NCBI RefSeq assembly: GCF_003149185.1 | Contig: NZ_QGDO01000009.1 | Coordinates: forward strand, 1-64,000 | Source of the DNA: Sediminitomix flava | GTDB taxonomy: Bacteria > Bacteroidota > Bacteroidia > Cytophagales > Flammeovirgaceae | Direction of reading: 5' to 3' | DNA length: 64,000 nucleotides | In this document: positions 52,245-60,126 of the stretch, piece by piece | How the letters are laid out: each line of letters starts with the position of its first letter | Numbering within the stretch: position 1 is the first letter of the stretch | Made by a program: the position numbers and the translations under genes | The notes under the pieces: model-generated | Database searches by the model: none | What the model saw: the letters and a program-made list of their open reading frames with translations, nothing else | What the model was told of the DNA's origin: nothing

Positions 52245-54071
52245 TTAGTTGATATTATCCCCACGTAATGTTCTGAATCGCTTACGGGCATCCACATTAT
52301 AAACACTGCCTTTAAATTTCACGAGCTGATCTTTATAATATTCCATAGCCTTGTCATTATCTTTCAGATATTCCTCGTAAATCGTTCCAATCAAATAATT
52401 GGCATCATCTCCCCAGATATCTGTCGTATAGTTATCCACAATTTGTTGTAAAGCGTTGATAGATTCCTTGTATTTCCCTTGTTTTAGGTAAATCTGTCCC
52501 ATTTGCCACAAAATCTCATCAGAAAGACTGTGATTCGGAAAATCTTTCAACATTTGTTGATAACCTTCGAGTGCTCCATCGTATTTGCCTTGAAATTCCA
52601 GTAGATCAATACTAGCATAGGTTTGCATAGTGGTCGCTGTGGTATCCAATTCCAAATTATCTTGTATCAGAAGAGAGAGCGCCATGGCATCATTGGAAAT
52701 TTCGCGTGTAGTAGCCATTTTCAGAATATCTAAATGCGCTTTAGCTAGTTCAAAATTCCCAATGTAATAATTCAACTTCGCATTTTTGAGTTTTGCAGTA
52801 TGTCCCAAAGGTGATTCTTTCTCACTTTTTTCAACTTGTGAATACAAAAGCGTGGACTCCCAGTGTGTCCCTTTCAAAAGATAAATATCTCCCAAATCAA
52901 GCTTTGCACGTGAGTGTACTTTCTGAGGGACTGAACGCTCTTTTATCAACTGATTAAGGATTTCTATAGCTTTATCTTTATTATCGAGATAGAAGGCCTC
53001 TAAGAGCGCCATATTTCGCATTACATCTGCAGTACTACTTCTTACCCCCATTTCATTTAACATCTCCTTATAGTCTTGTATAAGGGTTCTGATCGCTTCT
53101 TTATCCACAGGGTAAGTATGTTTTACCAATTCCTCTTTAGTATTTATCAACAATTTGCGAGAAACTGGATATACAGCCTTGTCTTTGTACTTATCAACAA
53201 TGTATGTGAAAATCTTCTTGGAAGCTTTATAATCTTGGTTGTTCAATGCCATTTGCCCAAGCTCAAGTAATCCTTCACCTTCCATACCTCTACGTTTGTC
53301 AATTGCTTTGGCTTGAATAAAAGCTTTAGAAAAGGATTTTTCTTGCAAATAATACCATAAGAGTAATTCATTCAGAATAATCTGATTTGGCGATTTCTGA
53401 ATTCTTCTGATCAGATTCAATTCCAAAGTATCAAAGTCTTCATCTTTCTTTATCCGATCTTGTAAGGCTACTTCTATAAACTCCAACTGACGTCCATCTT
53501 GCAATAACCACTCGATATAGGCATCTATCATTTTATCTGTTCTATCCCAAGCATAATAAAGCTCGGCATACTCTCTGTACAGATTTTGATTTTTATTGAT
53601 TTTATCGGCTGTCTTGTAGCTTGTCTCTGCCCATTCAAATTTACCTGCATCTATAAAGTAAAGCGCAGTCATTCGTAGACGATCAGAATCCTTCTTTATT
53701 TCTTTAATATAATCTGTCCAATGGCTGTAAGCTTTTGAACTATCCTTCATGTTCAAATAGAGTAAGCCATAATCCACATTATAAACAGGACTCAAAGGAT
53801 CTTTCCGAATCTGACGTTTGAGATACTTTTGTGCTTTCTTAAATTCTTTATTGTTGATAAGTGCACTCAAATATTTTTTATGTACTTCTGAAATGGATGT
53901 TTCATCTTCTTTTAAAGCTTTTTCATAATACTCGATAGCCTTCTCGTATTCTCCATTAAAATAATATTCGTTTGCTAATTCGATCTCTTGTGTTTGTGCA
54001 TAAGAAAAAGTGGTAATAATGAATAAAAGGAAAAAGCTTAATCCAAATCTCTTTTTTTTCAAATGATCCAT
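52245..54071 (-). CDS. TPR repeat protein, periplasmic
   Basis: A 608-residue protein with a signal peptide (to about residue 25; FFLLFIITTFSYAQ) and many tetratricopeptide-like repeats along the whole length, for example ANEYYFNGEYEKAIEYYEKAL near 28-50 and EILWQMGQIYLKQGKYKESI near 515. It resembles the large TPR proteins of Bacteroidota that scaffold envelope complexes (a gliding/secretion-type scaffold cannot be confirmed). The gene also holds four exact DnaA-box matches (52432-52440, 53101-53109, 53144-53152, 53191-53199) plus one at 53852-53860, next to the candidate origin. Confidence 0.8.
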   Translation of the reverse strand: MDHLKKKRFGLSFFLLFIITTFSYAQTQEIELANEYYFNGEYEKAIEYYEKALKEDETSISEVHKKYLSALINNKEFKKAQKYLKRQIRKDPLSPVYNVDYGLLYLNMKDSSKAYSHWTDYIKEIKKDSDRLRMTALYFIDAGKFEWAETSYKTADKINKNQNLYREYAELYYAWDRTDKMIDAYIEWLLQDGRQLEFIEVALQDRIKKDEDFDTLELNLIRRIQKSPNQIILNELLLWYYLQEKSFSKAFIQAKAIDKRRGMEGEGLLELGQMALNNQDYKASKKIFTYIVDKYKDKAVYPVSRKLLINTKEELVKHTYPVDKEAIRTLIQDYKEMLNEMGVRSSTADVMRNMALLEAFYLDNKDKAIEILNQLIKERSVPQKVHSRAKLDLGDIYLLKGTHWESTLLYSQVEKSEKESPLGHTAKLKNAKLNYYIGNFELAKAHLDILKMATTREISNDAMALSLLIQDNLELDTTATTMQTYASIDLLEFQGKYDGALEGYQQMLKDFPNHSLSDEILWQMGQIYLKQGKYKESINALQQIVDNYTTDIWGDDANYLIGTIYEEYLKDNDKAMEYYKDQLVKFKGSVYNVDARKRFRTLRGDNIN

Positions 54072-55011
54072 TCCTGATAGCCTTTTTTGTTTATCAACAT
54101 CTATAATAAAAGAGTAAAGTAAAAATTAATTTCCTTATTCTATTATTATTATGCTGTGAATATGTTGATTACTTCTTTTATCAACAGCTTTTCACAGCTT
54201 ATCAACATTCTATTCATAGCTTAAATAGCACGTAATGAGGGATTTATTTGAGTTATAAACAGTGTTTATATTGTTCTATAAGTGCTTATCAACTGTTTAT
54301 ATCTTGCTATTTTCTGTTGATTTCATCCACAATTTGCTTATCAACACACCTGTTAGTATTGTTGGTAAGTACTTATTGTGAATAGCTGTTGATAAAAAGG
54401 CTAGGTTACAAACACTAAATTCACATCAGCCATTTTCTGTGGATAATAGGGTGTTTATATGTTGGTAATAAGATTTATTTACAATTGTTGAAATACATAA
54501 CTCTTTTTAAATACTGTTTTAGAGGCTTTTATGTAAATGATAGTAAAATTTTTCTGTGAATAATTCAATAAGTTATTCACATAGGATTTATCCAGTTTAA
54601 AATATGACAATAGTAAAATGATTTTTTAGAATTCAATTTTTACTTTTTGAGATTGTTTACATTTATTTTCAACATGCCTGATTTTTTATCCACTGAATAT
54701 GTTGATAACTTTTACGGTTTATAATAAGTCGTGTTGATAAGAAATCGTATCTGCTGGAGTTATTCAGAACTTTATCAAATATTTTAGATTTATTCGAGGA
54801 TTTATTGATTGATGATTTGTTGCTTTGTTTCATCTTATATAGTTTTGCCTTTCCTCATTTCCAACGCCAATTGTTGATAACTTTTTGATTTTTCAACTTT
54901 CCTGATTGAAAAATCGATTTTTCTATTTTTTATCCACTTTTCTGTGGATAAGTCCTATTTCAAGTATTTTCACCCCATTTTCTGAATAAATATGGCTTTA
55001 TGCCTATGTGG

Positions 55012-55066
55012 AGGCTGTTTTCATATGAATATATTATCTTATTTTCATGTGAAAACAGCCTTTTTT
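55012..55066 (+). repeat. 18-bp hairpin with T-tract inside the origin region
   Basis: AGGCTGTTTTCATATGAA (55012-55029) pairs with TTCATGTGAAAACAGCCT (55044-55061), one G-T pair, 14-base AT loop, followed by TTTTTT. It has the form of a rightward intrinsic terminator but no gene precedes it; it may end an origin-proximal small RNA or block transcription into the DnaA array. Confidence 0.6.
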
Positions 55067-55569
55067 CTTTCATTTATCCACAATTTCATGGTTGAAAAAT
55101 CTATAAATGGCCTATTTATTTAAAAGTTATCAACAATTGTATAGGCTTATTTTAGATAAATGGATTTTTTTAGACTATAAACAAAAAAAGTGTTGATAAC
55201 TTTTGACTAAATCAAAATTTATCAACACTATAATTTTATATAACTATCTATGAATCAGTAAAATAAATTGTGTTTATATACTTATTCACATATAGGTTCG
55301 AGTTATCAACATATATTGTGGATATATAATTATCTTTTTATGAAATTGAAGGATTTAAATATTTATTTCGGTGTGTGTGGATAAGTTATACCCTATTTTT
55401 TAGACTTATCAACATTTGAAAGATTTATTGTTGATAAATAGTAAAAATGTGCTTATAAATTAAATAAAGACACATTTTGTTTGTTGATAAGTACTTTGAA
55501 AAGTGAAAAAATAAGAACTTTGTCAACATCGGGAGAGAAATCTCTTTATATCTTGTGGATAAACATAAA

Positions 55570-55604
55570 AAGCCCGTACAAATATACACAATTTGTACGG
55601 GCTT
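55570..55604 (-). terminator. Terminator of the Ig-like protein gene
   Basis: A perfect 14-bp stem (AAGCCCGTACAAAT with ATTTGTACGGGCTT), 7-base loop, A-run on the left giving a U-run on the minus strand. Confidence 0.9.
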
Positions 55605-55636
55605 CTTCATTAATATATGATTGATACGTTTAAAGT

Positions 55637-57349
55637 CTAAAATTCAATGACCGTATCAGAACGCATAATTTCCCAGTTTGCTTTGACCGTTATTTTCTTT
55701 TTGAATATGATCACAGGCTCTGGAGGAATTTTATCTTTATAAGATCCTTTTGACCATTCACCATCCTTATTTTCGTCTACTAAAATTCGGATAAAATAAT
55801 CTCCAGGTTTTACATATTCAAATCTGAAGTATTCTTCATTTTCAATTTCATCGACAACTTCAAATTTGCTATCTAATAACTGTACGAAGAATGGCAGTTT
55901 ATCTTTCGATTTTGCTTGCCCTTCAATTGCTCCAAATTTAGTTTCATCTTTGATAGAAAATTTGATTGTCTCTGTCTCACTACTATCTCCGAAAACAGAA
56001 ATAAATGCTCCCGGATTGAAGACCAATGCAAAAGCAGAATCCGCGACAAAACCTGAGTAAGTATATTGAGAAAAATTGAAGTTTACTTCTGGAGCTTTAT
56101 CCAATACCAAAGTGTCTTCACCATAAATTGCCCAAACACTGTCAGCTGTGTAATTCAATACAGGTTTTTCAAAGTCTAAAACAAGATCAAATTTTTCTGT
56201 AGGACGAAGATCGTTTTGTAATGGTTCACGCTGTGTAAACTTGAAAGTAGGTCCTCTTTTTTCGGTTTCATCTTCTTTACCTCTAAAGAGTCCACCAATA
56301 CCACTATTTTTCTTTTCTTCAGCAACTCTTTTTTCTTTGATATCAGAAGTCAAGAATAATTTAGCTGTTGTGTCTAATTTTTGGAGTAAAGAATCTACAG
56401 CGAAAAGCTTTATGTCTAGAGAATCTTCAGGCATATCATCTTGACCTGTGTAGAAAAGTTGAAGTTCACCTTCGGCAGTTAATTTATGGAAAAGGCTGTC
56501 TTTATAGTTTTCATCTAGAATTTCAATTCCATATTCAATAAGACCTTTATTAAAATCTAGGAATGTTTTTCCTTTTTCTTTCTTGACTCTTTCATAAATG
56601 ATAGTGTCATTATCATATTCAATTAGCTTGAATACAACATTTGCAGAGTCTTTATTGATGTCGAAGGTTTTGTTGAAAAATTGAATTTTCTCCTCTCTTT
56701 GGTCATATTTCAAATTTCCACCGTCTTTTCCTTCGTATAAACCGTAAGCTCTATACTCTCCCGATTTTATATTTGAAATAGAAAAACGTCCGTCTTCATC
56801 GGTATTCGCATAATAATAAGGAGCTACACTATCTATGACAGCGGTATCAACTTTTGCATCATACAAACTTATAACTGCATTTTCTAAAGGCTTATTATCC
56901 ATTAAATTTAGAACTGTACCACTAATCTGAATTGTATCCAGTTCTGGTCCCGTACTAAATGCCACAATTGCATTTTCACTCGGATTACCTTCAGTTACGT
57001 CAATGACTGCATTTCTGAAATTGAAATTAAAAGTTGTACTGTCCTCTAAAGGTTCATTAAACTCTAAAATCAGTTTATTATTTCGAGTCTTGTATCTGTA
57101 AATACGTCTGTCTTTGTAAGGATTGATCTGAAGCTGTTTTGTGATCTTATCGACTTTTATAGCTTCATCAAATATGAAAGTAAGTTTGTCTTCCTGAAAA
57201 TTCACCCCATTATTTAAAGGAACTGAAGCAACAAGATTTGGAGGATCTTCATCTTTAGGACCACCACCAGGTGAAACTACAGTTGCACAGGAATAGAAAA
57301 AAAACACAAATACGGCTAAGTATATAGCACGAATAAAAATATTCTTCAT
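55637..57349 (-). CDS. Ig-like-domain lipoprotein
   Basis: About 570 residues. The frame opens eight codons earlier at 57373, but the ATG at 57347-57349 gives a lipoprotein signal (MKNIFIRAIYLAVFVFFFYSC). After CATVVSPGGGPKDEDPPNLV comes a Big_5/SbsA-like Ig domain (KLTFIFDEAIKVDKITKQLQI to AFSTGPELDTIQIS), a SpaA-like carboxypeptidase-regulatory domain (GTVLNLMDNKPLENAVISLYD) and a C-terminal DUF-type beta region. Conserved in Bacteroidota; probably an outer-membrane surface lipoprotein. The role is unknown. Confidence 0.85.
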   Translation of the reverse strand: MKNIFIRAIYLAVFVFFFYSCATVVSPGGGPKDEDPPNLVASVPLNNGVNFQEDKLTFIFDEAIKVDKITKQLQINPYKDRRIYRYKTRNNKLILEFNEPLEDSTTFNFNFRNAVIDVTEGNPSENAIVAFSTGPELDTIQISGTVLNLMDNKPLENAVISLYDAKVDTAVIDSVAPYYYANTDEDGRFSISNIKSGEYRAYGLYEGKDGGNLKYDQREEKIQFFNKTFDINKDSANVVFKLIEYDNDTIIYERVKKEKGKTFLDFNKGLIEYGIEILDENYKDSLFHKLTAEGELQLFYTGQDDMPEDSLDIKLFAVDSLLQKLDTTAKLFLTSDIKEKRVAEEKKNSGIGGLFRGKEDETEKRGPTFKFTQREPLQNDLRPTEKFDLVLDFEKPVLNYTADSVWAIYGEDTLVLDKAPEVNFNFSQYTYSGFVADSAFALVFNPGAFISVFGDSSETETIKFSIKDETKFGAIEGQAKSKDKLPFFVQLLDSKFEVVDEIENEEYFRFEYVKPGDYFIRILVDENKDGEWSKGSYKDKIPPEPVIIFKKKITVKANWEIMRSDTVIEF

Positions 57350-57379
57350 TTGTAATGTTCTAGTTATAGCCATAAAAAT

Positions 57380-57418
57380 AAGGCATATCAGAGAAAAACT
57401 ATTACTCTAATATGCCTT
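57380..57418 (-). terminator. Terminator of mnmG
   Basis: A 14-bp stem (AAGGCATATCAGAG with CTCTAATATGCCTT; one G-U pair on the minus strand) between mnmG and the Ig-like lipoprotein gene. Confidence 0.75.
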
Positions 57419-57438
57419 GAAATGGAATATATTCTTTT

Positions 57439-59313
57439 TTAACGATTTTCTAGATGTACCATCAAAATAGAAACATCGGCAGGACTTACACCACTAATTC
57501 TTGATGCTTGACCAAGTGTCATTGGTTTCATTCTATTCATCTTTTCTCTTGATTCAGCCGAAAGAGCTTTTAGAGAATGGAAATCGAAACCTTCAGGTAT
57601 CTTATAGTTTTCTAAAGAAGTCAGCTTCTCAGCTAGTTTTTCTTCTTTTTCAATATACGTTTCATACTTCACCAAGATCTCAGTCTCCTCTTTTACTAAA
57701 GTATCGAGACCTGTGATTCGCTCACGAATTGGCTCAGAACAGTCTCCCAAAATCTCCATTGAGACATTCGGACGTTTCAAGATTTGTTCAGCTTTCATCC
57801 CTTGAGCTAAAAGATCAAGTCCATGTTTTTCTAATGCCGGGTTTGCCTCTTTAGTCTTTACTGAAGTGTCTTTGATCAGTGCAGTAAGTTCTTCGATTTC
57901 TTTATATTTCTTTTGAACTTTTTCATAAGCCTCATCACTTGCCAATCCTACTTTATGTCCTAGTGGAGTCAAACGATAATCTGCATTGTCTTGACGAAGA
58001 AGAATTCTGTATTCAGCTCTTGAAGTAAACATACGGTAAGGCTCATCTGTACCTTTGTTGATAAGGTCATCGATAAGAACTCCAATATAAGCTTCAGAAC
58101 GTTTTAGAATGAATGGTTCTTCTTCTCTGATTTTATTTACAGCATTAATACCAGCCATCAAACCTTGAGAAGCTGCTTCCTCATAACCTGTAGTACCATT
58201 GATCTGTCCAGCAAAGTACAAGTTTTCTACAAGTTGAGTCTCCAAAGTTAGTTTCAACTGCGTTGGAGGGAAGAAATCATATTCGATAGCATAACCAGGA
58301 CGGAACATTTTTGCGTTCTCGAAACCAGGAATAGTTCTCAATGCTTTGTATTGAACGTCTTCTGGTAGAGAAGTTGAGAAACCATTTACATAGATTTCAC
58401 AGGTGTTCCAGCCTTCTGGTTCAACGAAAATTTGATGTCTATTTCGTTCCGCAAAGCGGTTAATTTTATCTTCAATTGATGGACAATAGCGAGGTCCTAA
58501 ACCTTTGATACGTCCTGCGAACATTGGCGAACGCTCAAAACCTGTTTTCAAAATGTCATGAACTTCAGGATTTGTGTAGGTAATATGACAGCTTCTTTGC
58601 TTCTCTAAAGGAAGGATTTCTGTTTGATCGCTGTATGAAAACTTGCTTGTAGCATCATCTCCTTTTTGCTCTTCCATCGCTTCCCAGTTCAGAGAACGAC
58701 CATCAACTCTTGGAGGAGTACCTGTTTTCATACGTCCAGCTTCAAAGCCTAGCTCTACCAATTGTTCAGTAATACCAGTAGCAGCACGTTCTGCAGCACG
58801 TCCACCTCCGAATTGTTTTTCCCCAATATGGATCAAGCCATTTAAGAAAGTACCGTTGGTAAGCACTACTGCTTTTGCTTTGAATTCGATTCCTAGTCCA
58901 GTTTTTACACCTACTACTCGACCATCTTCTACGACAAGTTCTTTAGCCATTTCTTGCCAGAAGTCGACATTCGGATTATTTTCCAAAGCCATTCGCCATT
59001 CTTTAGCGAACAACATACGATCATTTTGAGATCTAGGACTCCACATTGCAGGTCCTTTAGATCTATTCAGCATACGGAATTGAATCATGGATTTATCAGA
59101 AATGATTCCTGACATCCCACCAAGTGCATCAATCTCTCTTACAATTTGACCTTTAGCAACTCCACCAATTGCGGGGTTACAGCTCATTTGAGCAATAGTG
59201 TCCATGTTCATTGTGATGAGCAAAACTTTTGCGCCCATCTTTCCTGCTGCGTTTGCGGCTTCACATCCAGCATGTCCACCACCTACTACAATAATATCGT
59301 ATTCTGGATACAT
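57439..59313 (-). CDS. mnmG: tRNA uridine-5-carboxymethylaminomethyl modification protein MnmG (GidA)
   Basis: A 624-residue FAD-dependent subunit of the MnmEG complex that adds cmnm5 to U34 of tRNAs. Dinucleotide-binding motif [19 protein letters not shown] near residue 10, the GidA signature [24 protein letters not shown] near 48, the second FAD-binding [20 protein letters not shown], and the C-terminal domain ending in VDRSGISPAD-like [13 protein letters not shown]. Full length. In many bacteria mnmG is beside the origin; here it flanks the DnaA-box region and has parS sites in its leader. Confidence 0.97.
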   Translation of the reverse strand: MYPEYDIIVVGGGHAGCEAANAAGKMGAKVLLITMNMDTIAQMSCNPAIGGVAKGQIVREIDALGGMSGIISDKSMIQFRMLNRSKGPAMWSPRSQNDRMLFAKEWRMALENNPNVDFWQEMAKELVVEDGRVVGVKTGLGIEFKAKAVVLTNGTFLNGLIHIGEKQFGGGRAAERAATGITEQLVELGFEAGRMKTGTPPRVDGRSLNWEAMEEQKGDDATSKFSYSDQTEILPLEKQRSCHITYTNPEVHDILKTGFERSPMFAGRIKGLGPRYCPSIEDKINRFAERNRHQIFVEPEGWNTCEIYVNGFSTSLPEDVQYKALRTIPGFENAKMFRPGYAIEYDFFPPTQLKLTLETQLVENLYFAGQINGTTGYEEAASQGLMAGINAVNKIREEEPFILKRSEAYIGVLIDDLINKGTDEPYRMFTSRAEYRILLRQDNADYRLTPLGHKVGLASDEAYEKVQKKYKEIEELTALIKDTSVKTKEANPALEKHGLDLLAQGMKAEQILKRPNVSMEILGDCSEPIRERITGLDTLVKEETEILVKYETYIEKEEKLAEKLTSLENYKIPEGFDFHSLKALSAESREKMNRMKPMTLGQASRISGVSPADVSILMVHLENR

Positions 59314-59345
59314 TATTTTTCCTCTTAGTATTTCCTCTCACTTCA

Positions 59346-59361
59346 TGTTCCACGTGGAACA
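59346..59361. other. parS: parS site 1
   Basis: TGTTCCACGTGGAACA, a perfect 16-bp palindrome (extended to 20 bp, CATG at both ends, 59344-59363). It matches the ParB-binding consensus TGTTNCACGTGNAACA. Located 33 bp upstream of the mnmG start. Confidence 0.88.
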
Positions 59362-59382
59362 TGATAGCTATATTTTGTAAAA

Positions 59383-59398
59383 TGTTCCACGTGGAACA
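59383..59398. other. parS: parS site 2
   Basis: A second copy of TGTTCCACGTGGAACA (flanks A/T), 37 bp centre to centre from site 1. Two sites this close would give a strong ParB loading point. Confidence 0.88.
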
Positions 59399-59475
59399 TC
59401 AATGTCAAAATACCTCAAAATGGATATATCGGTTAAGAAATAGTTGTTTTTTAAGGCATTACTAAAATTTAGATA

Positions 59476-59483
59476 CAAATATA
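59476..59483 (-). promoter_or_regulatory. mnmG promoter -7 box
   Basis: TATATTTG on the minus strand fits TAnnTTTG. The predicted start is about 155 bp before the mnmG ATG, so both parS sites would be inside the transcribed leader. Confidence 0.4.
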
Positions 59484-59570
59484 ACAGTAAAGTTGTCTTG
59501 AATGTTACTCTGAAAAGAAAAGAAATATTAATAGGGCTTGAAAAAGAATAAGATAGCTGTGGAACAAAAA

Positions 59571-59596
59571 AAAGCTTGAGATAAATCCCAAGCTTT
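59571..59596 (-). terminator. Terminator of the rnr-pyrR operon
   Basis: AAAGCTTG with CAAGCTTT, 8 bp, preceded by an A-run (a U-run on the minus strand), 23 bp beyond the phosphoribosyltransferase stop codon. Confidence 0.8.
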
Positions 59597-59619
59597 CTGT
59601 ATAGAGAGTACTCTTTTGT

Positions 59620-60126
59620 TTAGAAAAGAGTAACACTGATATCATTGGTATCTTCCAAAATAACCTCGATATGTTCTTGAATTGTTGTTGATAATTCGTA
59701 GCCTGTATAGTCTGCCGATACAGGGAATGATCTGTGATTTCTGTCAACAAGAACTGCAATCTGCAATTTGTTCACTGAAATATTCAAGAAAGGTTTCAAG
59801 CTATGTACAAGCGTTTTTCCTGTATTCAGTACATCATCTACAATGATGATCACTTTATCGTTAAGCTCTTCTAATGGTTGGTCAAGCTCAATGAAGGTTT
59901 GCGTGATGGCTTTTTTATCAAGCGTAACTTTCAACAGTGAATTATTCAGAGGTGAAATAGCACTAAACTCTTTTTGTAAAAGCTTTGCCAATTCGTATCC
60001 ACCACCTACAATGCCTGCAAAAATAACTTCTTTCTCCTCGAAGTTCTGCTCATAGATTTCAAAGGCAATACGGCGGATTTTACGCATTACCTGTTCATGT
60101 GATAATATGATATTTGATTCTGTCAT
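59620..60126 (-). CDS. PyrR-like phosphoribosyltransferase
   Basis: A 168-residue type I phosphoribosyltransferase. PRPP loop VIIIVDDVLNTGKT (near residue 94) and the C-terminal segment VLVDRNHRSFPVSADYTGYELST match PyrR (uracil phosphoribosyltransferase/pyr attenuation protein) rather than other PRTs. RNA-binding residues of Bacillus PyrR are not certain, so it may act only as an enzyme. Its start overlaps the rnr stop by four bases (ATGA), giving translational coupling. No pyr genes are adjacent. Confidence 0.82.
   Translation of the reverse strand: MTESNIILSHEQVMRKIRRIAFEIYEQNFEEKEVIFAGIVGGGYELAKLLQKEFSAISPLNNSLLKVTLDKKAITQTFIELDQPLEELNDKVIIIVDDVLNTGKTLVHSLKPFLNISVNKLQIAVLVDRNHRSFPVSADYTGYELSTTIQEHIEVILEDTNDISVTLF

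Larger units (their letters stand above)
54072..55636. other. oriC: Candidate chromosomal replication origin (oriC) with DnaA-box array
   Basis: A gene-free AT-rich region with 22 exact 9-mers matching DnaA boxes on either strand. TTATCAACA class starts: 54092, 54199, 54338, 54387, 54700, 54732, 54872, 55127, 55191, 55219, 55303, 55406, 55429, 55482. TTATCCACA class: 54438, 54943, 55074, 55376, 55554. TTATTCACA class: 54555, 54573, 55282. Further one-mismatch sites occur (e.g. 54686-54694, 54930-54938, 55317-55325). Both orientations are mixed. mnmG lies 1.8 kb away and parS sites 3.7 kb away. dnaA is not in the window. An alternative is a DnaA-titration site; GC skew across the window would decide. 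Confidence 0.7.
59314..59619. other. mnmG leader with parS pair, promoter and pyrR terminator
   Basis: The stretch holds two parS palindromes (59346-59361, 59383-59398), the mnmG -7 box (59476-59483) and the terminator of the rnr operon (59571-59596). No ORF is supported. Confidence 0.7.

Noticed and set aside
58056-58064. TTATCAACA-class DnaA box inside mnmG (another at 59686-59694)
   Set aside because: Single sites in coding sequence, consistent with chance in AT-rich DNA; not counted as part of the origin.
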